In this document: in pieces, positions 34,254-43,302 of the stretch | Layout: each line of letters starts with the position of its first letter | Position numbering within the stretch: the first letter of the stretch is position 1 | Origin: Streptomyces sp. DSM 110735 | Lineage (GTDB): Bacteria; Actinomycetota; Actinomycetes; Streptomycetales; Streptomycetaceae | Assembly (NCBI RefSeq): GCF_016482685.1 | Contig: NZ_JACYHF010000005.1 | Span: forward strand, 124,001-188,000 | Length of the DNA: 64,000 bases | Reading direction: 5' to 3' | The notes under the pieces: generated by a model | Database searches by the model: none | Seen by the model: the letters and a program-made list of their open reading frames with translations, nothing else | What the model was told of the DNA's origin: nothing | Program-made: the position numbers and the translations under genes

Positions 34254-34563
34254 TGCGCCTCCCCCGACCGCTGGCGCCCTCGCGGCAGGCCCCTGCCATC
34301 TTCCCGGTGTCCGGGCACAGCTCCACCTCACTGTCGCAGCTCCCCGCTACACCTTCATGAGAGCAGCTGACACTGACAGCCCGACGCACCACGAGATCAA
34401 CCGGCCGAAAATAGCCCTGCGGCCTCAACCCGCTTGCATTGTGGGCGAGTTGGTTGCGACCGGATTGTCAGTGGGCGCCGCTAACGTCGAATGTTGCGCC
34501 GAGGAACACCCGGCCCCGCCCGGGGGTTTGACCACCCCCCTCTCACAGCGAGGACTCCTCACC

Positions 34564-34878
34564 GTGCCCCGTGTCCGCTCATACGTCCGCAAGGACGGCG
34601 TCGTCGTCCGCGCCCACAACCGCAAGGCCCGCCCGCGTACAGCCGCGCCGGTTACCACCCCCCGACGTCGCACTACGGCCCCGCGCCGTCGCCCCGTCCG
34701 GCATATCCCCGCCGGCACCCCGACCGCCTACGTCCGTCCCCACTACCGAGCCGACGGGACTCGCGTACGCGGCCACCGCCGGATCATCACGCCCCTGACC
34801 GCCGTCGCGGCGGCCGGCGCAGGCACGACGTTCTTCATCATCCTGCTGGTGCTGATAGCCCTCTCCGGCCACCACTGA
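34564..34878 (+). CDS. Basic protein with C-terminal membrane helix and YVRxDG repeats
   Basis: The protein has 104 residues from GTG 34564. Near the N-terminus is RSYVRKDGVVVRAHNRKARP and near residue 60 AYVRPHYRADGTRVRGHRRI, two copies of a YxRxDGxxVRxHxR motif. The linker is Arg/Pro/Thr-rich. A membrane helix, TFFIILLVLIALSGHH, ends the protein. Such YVRADGTxVxGH repeats recur in small actinobacterial proteins of unknown role. It is preceded by an AT-rich stretch at 34430-34490 and followed by a 21-bp terminator. Confidence 0.65.
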   Translation: MPRVRSYVRKDGVVVRAHNRKARPRTAAPVTTPRRRTTAPRRRPVRHIPAGTPTAYVRPHYRADGTRVRGHRRIITPLTAVAAAGAGTTFFIILLVLIALSGHH

Positions 34879-34890
34879 TCCCACTCAGGT

Positions 34891-34942
34891 AGGCCAGCAA
34901 ACTGGTCCCTGCCATTTCTGACAGGGACCAGTTTGCTGGCCT
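34891..34942. terminator. Very strong 21-bp perfect hairpin
   Basis: The arms 34891-34911 and 34922-34942 are fully complementary, with a 10-base loop. It is the longest perfect stem in the window. Confidence 0.85.
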
Positions 34943-35289
34943 TCAGTGGCTGTTAAAGCGAATCGGGTAGGACGCCGTCGGCGAGGGCCGCTTCGGTTCT
35001 CCCAGGCCGGAAAATGCACCGGGTAGACACCCGTCTGGTGCGGCTGGGGACGCCCGGCACCAGGACCCGTGGTCCCGCCGTTGGGGAGCAGGGAACCGAC
35101 GCCGAGCACCACCGCACACGTCGACTGAGAGCGTCATCTGCCGGCGCGCCCCCGGCGGCCAGCGCGTGTGGGCAGCAACGACTGTGCCGTCCCCATTCGC
35201 ATGTGCTCTCACCCGCACGAGCGGCATGCACCCCTCAGCTCCCCCAGGACTGCTCGGCGCTGTCGGCACCGAGCACTAATGTCGGCGCG
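34943..35289. other. Intergenic stretch without a supported gene
   Basis: These 347 bases have open frames on both strands but none with a ribosome site or protein-like composition. The upstream part of the endonuclease gene's frame is open here, so its start could lie further left than 35290. Confidence 0.4.
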
Positions 35290-35811
35290 GTGACGAGCAC
35301 ATGGTTCGGGGACCCTGGTGATCCCGGCAGCTGCCGGATATGCGACGAGTTCATCTACAAGGGCGAGCGGTACAGCAAGACTTTGTGCCTGGAGTGCGGC
35401 CCGGCCGTGGCCCAGGCGCGGCGCTTCCGGCTCTCCTTAGCACGCGTCAATGCGATCCTGCGCATCCAAGACGACTACTGCGCGATATGCGGCGACAGTC
35501 CGGGAGACAGTGCGGCCGACGACCCAATCTGGTGGCAGGTCGATCACGACCACTCGTGTTGCACCGGCTGTCCGAAGTGTGTGCGCGGACTGCTATGCCT
35601 GCCTTGCAACGTGAGGCTTGGCCACTACGAGAACCAGTTGCGGCGCGGCCGCCTGGATGGGTGGCGCGTGCAGAACGTCGACGATTATCTCAAGAACCCA
35701 CCAGCACAAAGCACCGAGGTGCGCAAGCTCCATCCTGACGACGAGGGATGGGCGCGCGTCAGGTACACGGCCTTCACATGGCGAAGCCTCACCTGGAAGA
35801 GGCAGGACTAA
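35290..35811 (+). CDS. Endonuclease VII-like HNH nuclease
   Basis: The protein has 173 residues from GTG 35290; the start is uncertain because no ribosome site is seen. Zinc-binding pairs CRICDEFIYK and LCLECGP are followed by YCAICGDSPGD, WQVDHDHSCCTGCPKCVRGL and LCLPCNVRLGHYENQL. The DHDH-RGLLC-CN pattern is that of recombination endonuclease VII (phage T4 gp49 family), which cuts branched DNA. Codon 50 is TTA, so expression may need the bldA leucine tRNA. The TAA stop is also the target duplicate of the IS5 element that follows. Confidence 0.75.
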   Translation: MTSTWFGDPGDPGSCRICDEFIYKGERYSKTLCLECGPAVAQARRFRLSLARVNAILRIQDDYCAICGDSPGDSAADDPIWWQVDHDHSCCTGCPKCVRGLLCLPCNVRLGHYENQLRRGRLDGWRVQNVDDYLKNPPAQSTEVRKLHPDDEGWARVRYTAFTWRSLTWKRQD

Positions 35812-36699
35812 GAACTCCTAACGAAATGATCTTCGAGGTGGTTGGATCACTCCGGGACTGATGATCCGGGGGTGCGGGGTGGCGCGGTCGAAGCCGTGGG
35901 AAGTTGATGACGAGCTGTGGGCTGTGATCGGGCCGCTGCTGCCGAAGGTCGAGCGCCGGATGCGGCATCCCGGACGCAAGCGGCATCCGGACCGGCTGGT
36001 GTTCCAGGGCATCCTGTTCGTCCTGCACACAGGGATTGCCTGGGAACACCTGCCGCAGGAACTCGGCTTCGGGTCGGGCATGACCTGCTGGCGTCGCCTG
36101 GCCGAGTGGACCGAAGCCGGCGTGTGGCCCCGGCTGCACGAGGTTCTCCTCGCCGAGCTCCGCGGTGCGAACGCCCTGGACTTCTGCCGCGCGGCGGTCG
36201 ACGGCTCCCACATCCGGGCGTTAAAGGGGGCCCCAAGATCGGACGAAGCCCTGTCGACCGGGGCAGAACCGGCAGTAAACACCACCTGATCACCGATGCC
36301 ACCGGCATCCCGCTCGCCGCCACCCTGACCGGCGGCAACCGCAACGACGTCACCCAGTTGATCCCACTACTCCAAGCCGTGCCGCCGGTGCGGGGCAAGC
36401 GTGGCAGGCCCCGGCGCCGCCCGAACGTGGTGCTGGGCGACCGCGGCTACGACCACGACAAGTACCGCCGCCTGGTCCGGGACCTCGGTGTGAAACCACT
36501 GATCGGCCGCCGCGGCACCGAGCACGGCTCGGGCCTGGGCAGCCAACGCTGGGTCGTGGAGCGCGCGTTCGCCCACCTGCACTGGTTCCGCCGCCTACGC
36601 ATCCGCTGGGAGATCCGCGACGACATCCACGAAGCATTCCTCACCCTCGGATGCGCACTCATCTGCTGGCGACGCCTGAAGCCATTCCGATAGGAGTTC
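35812..36699 (+). mobile_element. IS5-family (IS427-like) insertion sequence, 888 bp
   Basis: The ends are near-perfect inverted repeats, GAACTCCTAACGAAATG at the left and the complement of CATTCCGATAGGAGTTC at the right. The element is flanked by TAA at 35809-35811 and at 36700-36702, a 3-base target duplication of the TNA type usual for this group. The left TAA is the stop codon of the endonuclease gene. Confidence 0.85.
35861..36693 (+). CDS. IS5-family transposase, two frames joined by a -1 shift
   Basis: Frame one (35861-36289; the start could also be GTG 35879) carries WEVDDELWAVIGPLLPKVER, the DUF4096-type N-terminus, and the first catalytic Asp in AAVDGSHI. At about 36221-36230 (TTAAAGGGGGCCCC) translation must slip back one base to continue with KGGPKIGRSPVDRGRTGSKH, then VLGDRGYDHDKYRR (second Asp) and WVVERAFAHLHWFRRLRIRW (Glu). 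The A/G run is a plausible programmed slippery site, known for this IS group. Both halves are otherwise intact, so the element may be functional. Confidence 0.85.
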
Positions 36700-36777
36700 T
36701 AAAGCCTCACGTCCCTCTTGTAATCGGCAGTGGCGAGAACAGCCGCAGACTGCTCCTCGGGCTAGCGCTCGTGCAGC

Positions 36778-36882
36778 TCAGAGCCAGGCGAGGCCGCGGG
36801 TCACAGACTGGACTTCGCCGTCCTTGCGTTCGCGGCGACGGGCCAGGTCAGCTTCACGGCCGGGTACGGGGCCAGGAACGGT
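36778..36882 (-). pseudogene. Possible N-terminal fragment of a phage terminase small subunit
   Basis: The minus-strand peptide VPGPVPGREADLARRRERKD followed by GEVQSVTRG resembles the start of actinophage terminase-small-subunit-like proteins and ends at a stop after 34 residues. If correct, it is a truncated phage relic. The match is from memory of a short motif, so confidence is low. Confidence 0.35.
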
Positions 36883-36924
36883 GCACCTCGCTTGCCTGTT
36901 GGTGGCCACCGTTACGATCAACAT

Positions 36925-37524
36925 GTGTCCATAGAGGCGATCACTTCCAGCGTCACGGCAGCCGTCGCCCTTATCGGCGTACCTGCGGTCTATCTGCAGG
37001 CCCGCGCGGCTCGCCTCTCGGCAGTCGCCGCAGGCCGCGCGCAACTCGAGCACGCGCGGCGGACCAGCCAGCACGCGGCGTGCGTTGAAGTGTTGGCTAC
37101 CGCAGACGAGTTGAAGCGGTCATGCGATATCAGCGGCAGCGCCGCATGATGGCTGGGCATGATCTACGAAGACCAAGCGGATGACAATGAGTCGGTCAGG
37201 GCGCGGGCTGCCGCTGGGCGGCAGGAAGCGGAGCAGCGACAGGACGAAGCATTTGATCACGCCTTCGAGGCGTATGAGCGTCTACGGAAGGCAGTGGCAC
37301 GCCTGGAACTGGAAGGGCCAGATCGGCTCATAGCGCCGGCGGCTCGGTTGGCCGACATGGGGGACCTGCTTCAGCTACCTGGTGGGACCCCCACGTTTGA
37401 CGAGGATGAGCCCGTCTGGGTAACCGAGCACGATCAGCGGCCTTTTACGTGGGTCATGAGTCAGTTCCAACAAGCTCGCACCGAGTTTGTTCAAGGCACT
37501 CGTACCTACTTCAACAGCGTCTGA
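36925..37524 (+). pseudogene. Membrane-anchored hypothetical protein split by an in-frame TGA
   Basis: The first part (74 codons from GTG 36925) gives SIEAITSSVTAAVALIGVPA, a single N-terminal membrane helix, then an Arg/Ala helix to TADELKRSCDISGSAA. TGA at 37147-37149 interrupts. The same frame resumes through WLGMIYEDQADDNESVRARA and FDHAFEAYERLRKAVARLEL to a stop at 37524. The second part could restart at ATG 37159, but the shared frame and continuing helix suggest one original protein of about 199 residues broken by a nonsense change. Function unknown. Confidence 0.55.
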
Positions 37525-37534
37525 CGGCGAAGTG

Positions 37535-37801
37535 CTAGAACGTACGTCCGGTCGGGAAGTGTGCCGGCGAGTGATGGTGGTCGGTCTCCTCAGCGAGCGC
37601 GCAGCGGGGGTGCCCCTGGAGCGTGGGCAAATAAGTGCAGGCCGTGGTGCGAGGTTTTCGCGTACATCGTGTGCCCGCACTCGACGCAGGAGAGAGAGGC
37701 TGGTGGGCTCTCCAGATGGCGGCCCAGTCGTGCCCGCAACCGAGATCTGCCAGGTAGGGGAAGACGGTTCCCCAATGTGCGTGCAGTGCCCTGAACGTCA
37801 T
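37535..37801 (-). pseudogene. Truncated, frameshifted CoiA-like competence-nuclease fragment
   Basis: The start is ATG 37801 with AGGAGGGGTG. The peptide MTFRALHAHWGTVFPYLADL, GCGHDWAAIWRAHQP then needs a frame change to give LSCVECGHTMYAKTSHHGLH, LFAHAPGAP, and returns to the first frame for RCALAEETDHHH before running out. These pieces are collinear with the N-terminus of a Streptomyces CoiA-type family (Cys-x-x-Cys zinc site, then FAHAPGAP). The nuclease core is missing. Confidence 0.65.
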
Positions 37802-37955
37802 CACCCCTCCTGCTGCCCACAACGACTCCGGTATGTAAGGCGTCGATGACACCGGTATCGGTGGAGAGGACGCCCCTCGGCCGCGGACTGGCCCGTCGCA
37901 GTGGTCCCAGGAGTTTCCCACCGCGGTTCGAGGTGGCCACGTCCTACGCCGTCAT

Positions 37956-39205
37956 CTAGCGCGCACGCCGTCGACAGTCGGCGCAGGCATGCGCGGACCC
38001 TGGGCCGTATCGATGAATCGGTGTGCCGCAGCCGGCACAGGGACCGACCTGCCAGATGCGACAACCGCAGCGCCGAGATGCTTCGGCGCGCTGCTCGGGG
38101 CTGACGTTGAGGCGCTGAGGTTGGCGGGGGATACGGAAGATCCGCTGAGGAACCTCGGGGAAGGTGTGCAGGCCGGATGCGTCAGCGTGGTCGTGGCGCG
38201 GTCGCCGGTCGTCGAAGACCCGGGTGTCCTCACCGTAGCGGCAGGTGGTGTCGAGATCTTCCTCGGTGAACGTCAGAGTCGCCTGCATCGGCGGTTCCGC
38301 GTCCGGAAGTGCCTCGTCCTCGTCGATGATGTTGCGCCAGCGGTCCCGGTCGGCTGCCGGGGCCCACAGCCGGGTCGACGCCCGGGAGTTGTGCTGACCA
38401 GGGATCTTCATGGGCACGAAGTCGCCCTCGGCGCTCGCTGCGACGAGGGCATCGACCCCAGTGTGCGGCTTGGGCGGCAGACAGAGCGCCGGCAAGCTCC
38501 AGGCGACGTGCAGTCCACCGCACGAACTGCCGCTGAGGGGGCAGGGTCTCTGGGCGGCCGGCGTGCAGGCCCAGTCCTGTAAATGTCGCACCCCGCCGCG
38601 TACGAGCATGGCGCGGTCGGAGGCAATGGCCCGCCAGGGAAGGTCATCCACGCGCCCGGTTGATCAGCGCCGCCCGGTCATCGTTCGTTACCCATAAGGG
38701 CATGATCCCGCGGTCTGCAGCGGCAGTTGAACGCCGTCGAACGGTCGATGCCGTGATCGGCGAGTATTGGGCCTCCCATCCGATATGCCCTGCGCTGCCT
38801 GACACCAGGACATCATTGCGTATCTTGCCGTCCGTGCTGCGGGCTTCAATCTGCGCGGAAAGGCCGTGACGGTGCGCGGCACGCGCGATCCGCTCCTTGA
38901 GCGCCTTGTGCTTGTCGCTCTCATCGGCTGTTGGTTTGGTGCGTACCGGCAGATGCGCGGCCACCAGGGTCGTGACCCCGTCCGACAGTGCGCCGACGGA
39001 TCGTCATCCACGGAGAACGGTCTTCCTCCTCGGCCCGGCAGATGCCGGTGCCGTGATGCTGCGGACACTGCAGCAACTCGCGGTCGCGCTGCTCGATCGG
39101 CAGAGTGATCTCGTCCAGCAGCTCAGGGCGGTCCGGGTGTCCGAGGTCCGCATGCGTCAACTCGATCTTGATGTGATAGCCGGTGTGCCACACGCCGTTT
39201 GCCAT
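37956..39205 (-). pseudogene. CoiA-like nuclease gene broken by two frameshifts
   Basis: Three collinear frames rebuild one protein of about 410 residues. The first (from 39205) is ANGVWHTGYHIKIELTHADL to HHGTGICRAEEEDRSPWMTI. The second (from about 39000 to 38644) is GALSDGVTTLVAAHLPVRTK, HKALKERIARAAHRHGLSAQ, then VLVSGSAGHIGWEAQYSPIT. The third (from about 38651) is VDDLPWRAIASDRAMLVRGG to a C-terminal zinc site, CAGCGTPIHRYG. IEAR, then ND and WEAQYSP, match the PD-(D/E)xK core of CoiA-like proteins. Breaks are at about 39000 and 38650. Confidence 0.75.
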
Positions 39206-39291
39206 AACTCAACAGGTTAGGAACCATCACTGACAATGCACCAGATCGCGTAATCACCACGACTTTTCCGGCCGATCATGGTTGTGGGACG

Positions 39292-40272
39292 TCAACGCGC
39301 CAGTTTGAGGCGTGCCGTCTCTGCCGCATGGGACGCGGCTTCGATCAGCCCAAGTTCCCCGGCGAGCGTTCCCACGAAGGCATCGACCACCTCGATCGCA
39401 CGGCCCTCTATGGTGTCGGGCTCTGTGGAGTACGCCGCGAACTCTCCTGCACCCATGGTCGCCATGGCGGGTCGACGGGCCTGGTAGTCAGCCCACTCCG
39501 GCCTGAAGACGGCGCGCACCCTGTCGAGCTCGGTCTCGTCGATCTCCTCGTGTCGGAGGAGGCGGATTGCTTGCTCGCGGCCCTTCCACACGGCGATGCG
39601 GTGCTGGACGGGGACAGGCCCGAAGGGGCCAGGAAGGGCTCGTTCGATCCTCGGTTTACCCGGATGGCCGATCCACGGCGAGGTCAACTCCGTGAGAACC
39701 GCCGTCAGCCTGGCGATGTCGATCCGCCCAGTGCGCTCGCCCTCCTCGAGGACGAGCAGGGCGGCGCGCCGTTGCTTGAGGGTGGCTGAGGGGTGGGCAA
39801 GTTGCTCGACGATGGCGCGGACGTTCTCGCCGCGCCGGACGGCGGTCGCCTGGCCGGCAGCGCGCGCATGGGTACGCCAGGCTCGCCGAGCCTGAGAGGT
39901 GAGCACGATCGAGTCGTCGATCAGCCACAGGTACAACACGACGCGGATCAGGGAGCGTTGCGGGATACGTCCCAACGGAGAGCGCTCCCGCGCCTCAAGA
40001 AGTCGGGTGAACAACTCGCGTTGCTCGGGCGGAAAGACTCGCGGATCGCTGCCGTGCGCGCCGGTCTTGCGCGGCTCGGGGCTGGCAAGCAGGCCGTCCT
40101 CGACCCAGGAGATCACCATCCTCGGACTTGCTTTCACGCCCAGCGCGACCGCGTCCGCAACTAGATCGGCTGAGGTTCCCTCGACCCACGTGGTGGTTCG
40201 ATTCCCGTTCACGGCGCCGAACTTACATCGAGATTCGAGCTCCGGAAGCTGCATTGAGCGCACGTCCGCCAT
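39292..40272 (-). CDS. Hypothetical protein with a DNA-binding-like N-terminus (326 aa)
   Basis: The frame starts at ATG 40272; a later start is possible because no ribosome site is clear. Residues 35-80 (DLVADAVALGVKASPRMVIS, WVEDGLLASPEPRKTGAHG) look like a MerR-like winged helix in which the WVEDGLL helix would contact DNA. The rest is helical with RRAALLVLEEGERTGRIDIA and RHEEIDETELDRVRAVFRPE. I cannot name a family. It may act as a regulator in the island. Confidence 0.6.
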   Translation of the reverse strand: MADVRSMQLPELESRCKFGAVNGNRTTTWVEGTSADLVADAVALGVKASPRMVISWVEDGLLASPEPRKTGAHGSDPRVFPPEQRELFTRLLEARERSPLGRIPQRSLIRVVLYLWLIDDSIVLTSQARRAWRTHARAAGQATAVRRGENVRAIVEQLAHPSATLKQRRAALLVLEEGERTGRIDIARLTAVLTELTSPWIGHPGKPRIERALPGPFGPVPVQHRIAVWKGREQAIRLLRHEEIDETELDRVRAVFRPEWADYQARRPAMATMGAGEFAAYSTEPDTIEGRAIEVVDAFVGTLAGELGLIEAASHAAETARLKLAR

Positions 40273-40297
40273 AAGGCTTGGGGCCAGCAGAAAACGC

Positions 40298-40340
40298 GCC
40301 CCCGCACCGTGGCTCTGCCAGGAACACGCGGTGCGGGGGC
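40298..40340. terminator. 12-bp hairpin upstream of small ORF
   Basis: GCCCCCGCACCG (40298-40309) pairs with CGGTGCGGGGGC (40329-40340) across a 19-base loop. It lies just before the ATG at 40371 and could be a terminator or a leader structure of that gene. Confidence 0.6.
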
Positions 40341-40370
40341 AGTTGACCCATCCCCTGATTGGAGACCGTC

Positions 40371-40535
40371 ATGTCCCACCGTACGCAGCGTCCCGTCCCG
40401 AAGAGGCGACGCGCACGCCGCCCACTTATCCAGGGCCTCGGGCAGGCAGCGTGCTACGCCGCTGCTGCCACGCTGGCCGGCGGCCTGGTTCGCGAGCTGC
40501 TCCAACTGGCCCACATGTCCACCACCTCGTGCTGA
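40371..40535 (+). CDS. Small basic single-helix protein (54 aa)
   Basis: The 54-codon frame starts at ATG 40371 with GGAGACCGTC and ends TGA at 40535. The peptide starts SHRTQRPVPKRRRARRPLIQ and then has a hydrophobic helix QAACYAAAATLAGGLVRELL. It is framed by hairpins on both sides (40298-40340 and 40545-40589), as a self-contained transcription unit would be. Function unknown. Confidence 0.5.
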   Translation: MSHRTQRPVPKRRRARRPLIQGLGQAACYAAAATLAGGLVRELLQLAHMSTTSC

Positions 40536-40544
40536 CCTGAACAC

Positions 40545-40589
40545 CAGAGAGATGCCGCGTCCGGGCCTGCCGGGCACGGCATCTCTCTG
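40545..40589 (+). terminator. 13-bp hairpin terminator
   Basis: CAGAGAGATGCCG (40545-40557) pairs with CGGCATCTCTCTG (40577-40589), 9 bases after the small ORF. Confidence 0.75.
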
Positions 40590-40749
40590 GCGGCCCGGAT
40601 ACGAGTAGAGGACTGCAGCTTCGTGGCGAGGAGACACGGAGCGCGTACTCCACAGCACATGGCATTTCCGGCGTAGCGGGGTCTGGTGGGCTACTGGGGG
40701 TAGAACTCGGTGATGCGATAGGGCTGTTGCTGATAATGGATGCGGAAGC

Positions 40750-41004
40750 CTATGCCCACTCCTCGGACAGGTCATCTACGACGATCAGCCGTGGGTCGGT
40801 GCGTGCGGTGGGACGGTGCAGGGGCTTGGCTACGGGTACGAGGCACTCGCCGAACAGGGACTGGGCGTGGAATGCCGGGGCGGTCACCATGGGTCCTACG
40901 AGCGGACCGGTTGGATGGTACTCGGCGGGCAGCTGGCGCCGGAGACCGTCGAGTTCAATGGTGACGGTGCGATGACGCGGGCGGGGGAATAGGTACAGGT
41001 TCAT
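40750..41004 (-). CDS. Small protein (84 aa), last gene of the four-gene operon
   Basis: The start is ATG 41004, overlapping the stop of the upstream nuclease gene (ATGA). The sequence begins NLYLFPRPRHRTVTIELDGL and ends DPRLIVVDDLSEEWA. It looks like a compact mixed alpha/beta domain with an acidic tail. There is no known motif. Strict coupling to the CoiA-like gene suggests a partner or inhibitor. Confidence 0.6.
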   Translation of the reverse strand: MNLYLFPRPRHRTVTIELDGLRRQLPAEYHPTGPLVGPMVTAPAFHAQSLFGECLVPVAKPLHRPTARTDPRLIVVDDLSEEWA

Positions 41005-41474
41005 CGCGCTACGGCCCGGTCGCTGGTGGAAGTGAGGCCGTAGCGCATCCAGGACCGGAGCGCGGGGGCGGTGTGGATCCGTCCAGTGCCCGTGGCCCGA
41101 TGACCGTTGAAGTCCCAGCCGGTGACCTCCAGGAAGGTGCCGTGACCGGTACGGAGATCGAGTGCGAGATTGAGGAGGACGGGCCGCTTGGCCACGGCGA
41201 AACCCTGCCAGGCCCGCTCCCAACGCAACAACGTGCCGAACTGCGGGTCGTCCCAGACCATCAGGCGTTGCGCGCGATGAGCGTCACGGCAGTCCAGGAT
41301 CCACAGGTCGGCGTGGGCCTCCCGGCCGGCGACTTCGGCGGATGGAAGCGGGCGGGCCTGCACTTCAGCTCGCTTGCCGCAACGCAGTTGACAGTCAGCG
41401 CGGCGGTTACCGAGGGGAATCTCGGTGGCCACGCCCCATCCCTTGATCTCCTTGTGCCACGCGGACTCGGTCAC
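41001..41474 (-). CDS. CoiA-like PD-(D/E)xK nuclease-type protein (157 aa)
   Basis: The protein begins MTESAWHKEIKGWGVATEIP. The nuclease core seems to be LGNRRADCQLRCGKRAEVQA, with Asp27 and the E-x-Q pair spaced as in CoiA-like enzymes, after an N-terminal helix with Glu9. It continues ADLWILDCRDAHRAQRLMVW and a beta-rich end. It is smaller than the CoiA family. Both ends overlap neighbours by 4 bases (ATGA), so it is translated as part of one operon. Confidence 0.6.
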   Translation of the reverse strand: MTESAWHKEIKGWGVATEIPLGNRRADCQLRCGKRAEVQARPLPSAEVAGREAHADLWILDCRDAHRAQRLMVWDDPQFGTLLRWERAWQGFAVAKRPVLLNLALDLRTGHGTFLEVTGWDFNGHRATGTGRIHTAPALRSWMRYGLTSTSDRAVAR

Positions 41475-42193
41475 AGGGCGCCCGCGTAGCGCAGCAGTTC
41501 GGCGTCGTCCTCGTCCAGGCCCAGGGCCTGCGGCCCGACCTCGGCGATCAGGTCCGCGACGGTGAAGATGCCCGGGAGGTTATCGATGCCGGCGACCAGG
41601 CGGTCGTAGCGTTTGACCAAGGTGAGGATGCGGTTTCCGCGAGCCCGGTGCCTCTTTGCTCCTTGGGTGGACTCTTTGGCCTGCTGATCGAGCCGGTCGG
41701 CCTCCCTGAAGTCGCGTTCGGCAAGAGGGGGCAGGACCTCGATGATGCGGTCGAGGTCCTGCAGTACGAGCTGCCGGGCGGTCTTCTCCGTCAGTTCGCC
41801 GCCCTCGCCGAGGACGACCTTCGCGACGACCTGGTCGTCGGTGGCGCCAGCCCGTGGGCCGGGAACGCTCGCGTCGTCCGGGGCGGTGGGTGTGGTTCCG
41901 CAGTTGGCGCCCTGGAGGGTGGGTTCGGTGTGCGTAGGGCCGGGCGGTCCGGCTAGGGCAGCGAGTCGGATCTCTTTGGTGACCTTGTTGAAGGAGGTGG
42001 TGCACATCGTCTTGACCGCGCGGTCGAACACCGCGTGGTAGTCAGCGGACAGAACTTTGATCTTCGATCGGACGATCCCCTGGAGCCGGGCGAACTGCTC
42101 GCTCTCGTTCCCGCCGGCGAGAATGCAGCGGAGGGCTTCACGGTCGAGGACGTCGCGCACGGTGTTGGAGTAGCGGCCAGCTGCACTGGGCAT
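41471..42193 (-). CDS. Helical hypothetical protein (240 aa) in the four-gene operon
   Basis: The protein begins MPSAAGRYSNTVRDVLDREA. It is Ala/Glu/Arg-rich and helical throughout. A Pro/Gly/Thr linker at about 80-115 (TAPDDASVPGPRAGATDDQV) splits it in two. It ends GPQALGLDEDDAELLRYAGA. No domain is recognised. It lies 6 bases downstream of the 301-aa gene and overlaps the nuclease gene by 4 bases. Confidence 0.65.
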   Translation of the reverse strand: MPSAAGRYSNTVRDVLDREALRCILAGGNESEQFARLQGIVRSKIKVLSADYHAVFDRAVKTMCTTSFNKVTKEIRLAALAGPPGPTHTEPTLQGANCGTTPTAPDDASVPGPRAGATDDQVVAKVVLGEGGELTEKTARQLVLQDLDRIIEVLPPLAERDFREADRLDQQAKESTQGAKRHRARGNRILTLVKRYDRLVAGIDNLPGIFTVADLIAEVGPQALGLDEDDAELLRYAGAL

Positions 42194-42199
42194 GGGTTT

Positions 42200-43105
42200 C
42201 TACTTTCCTGTCAAGAGTCGGATGGGGCGGGGACGCTGCTGCAAGACCCGGTCGGCCCAGGAACTGACCGAGTCGCGGATGGACTCGACGGACTCCCACA
42301 CGTCGGGGTCGTTCACGTCCACGAAGTCCTCGGGGCCGAGGAGCAAGATCTCCCTGGCTTTGTGGACCAGTCCGAAGTAGCGGATGGTCCAGTCCGCGTG
42401 AGGGTCGCGTTCCTCACGGCCGACGAGCTCGTCGAGCAGGGCTTCGTCCGCCCTGGGGGCCGGTCGCATCTGTGCGCGGACGTAGCGCGCGACGTCCTGG
42501 TCTTTCAGGACTTCCCGCACGGTCGGTTCCCGCAGCACGGCCAGCACTGCCGCCGGACTCTTGGTCAGCTCGGCCAGGACGGCCTCGCGGACCTCTTCCC
42601 GGTCGAGCTGGGCCACGATCTCGGCGGGAGGCTCAGTCCCGCCCGCCAGGCCCAGTGCCAGGCGGAACTGTGACGCATCCAGTGAAACGGGCCACCCCGC
42701 CCGCTCGGCACTGCTGAGCCGTTCGGTCAGCAACTGGATTCGGCGCGCCCGCTCTTGGGCGTCGGTGACGCAAGCGGTGGTCACGCACTTCCACGGGACA
42801 TGAATGGCGGAGGCGAGCAGCCGTTCGCGAAGTGCGGTTCCGGCCAGGCGTGTCACCCGCAGGTACGTCTCCAGTGTCTCCGTCGCGTACCCGAGCTGCT
42901 GGGCCAGCCGTTTCAGGGCGGCGGCTTCGCCCGGCGGTGCCCCGTCGGTGATCTCGGCACAGACGTCACCGAGACCGAAGCGGGCCGCGAGCTGTGCCCG
43001 GGACGCCCGGATGTCCGTCTCTGCGAAGGTCCTCGCGCGTCTGAGCTGATCCTCGGTGTAGCCGGGATCGCTGGTCCCGGCTGGCTCGATCCATACGTTC
43101 TCCAT
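42200..43105 (-). CDS. Hypothetical protein (301 aa), first gene of the four-gene operon
   Basis: The start is ATG 43105 (MENVWIEPAGTSDPGYTEDQ). It is soluble and helical, with an HTH-like stretch ETDIRASRAQLAARFGLGDV, then ALKRLAQQLGYATETLETYL, both able to contact DNA. The C-terminal third carries ADWTIRYFGLVHKAREILLL. The HTH features would fit a regulator or a ParB/KorB-like helical protein, which is a guess. The gene is divergent from the Tn3-like gene, 197 bases away, so both are served by a shared promoter region. Confidence 0.65.
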   Translation of the reverse strand: MENVWIEPAGTSDPGYTEDQLRRARTFAETDIRASRAQLAARFGLGDVCAEITDGAPPGEAAALKRLAQQLGYATETLETYLRVTRLAGTALRERLLASAIHVPWKCVTTACVTDAQERARRIQLLTERLSSAERAGWPVSLDASQFRLALGLAGGTEPPAEIVAQLDREEVREAVLAELTKSPAAVLAVLREPTVREVLKDQDVARYVRAQMRPAPRADEALLDELVGREERDPHADWTIRYFGLVHKAREILLLGPEDFVDVNDPDVWESVESIRDSVSSWADRVLQQRPRPIRLLTGK

Positions 43106-43302
43106 GGCTGGGGACCGTAGGCGGTCCCGGCCGCCGTGCACGCGGCCTGTCCCCGGATCGGACCAGGCGAAATGCCTGCGACCACGAATCCTGCCGAACC
43201 GTGTGCTAAGCGCTGGACCGGTGACGCGGCCGTTTGACTGACCGTGCCGCATGCCTTGAATCTGCACGTCGTCGTAGTCGGATTTGCAGTGAGGCGTACA
43301 AG

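Noticed and set aside
43106..43302. Tn3-type 38-bp terminal repeat near the transposase-like gene
   Set aside because: CTAAG occurs at about 43205, but no GGGG at the correct distance and no matching repeat beyond 46404.
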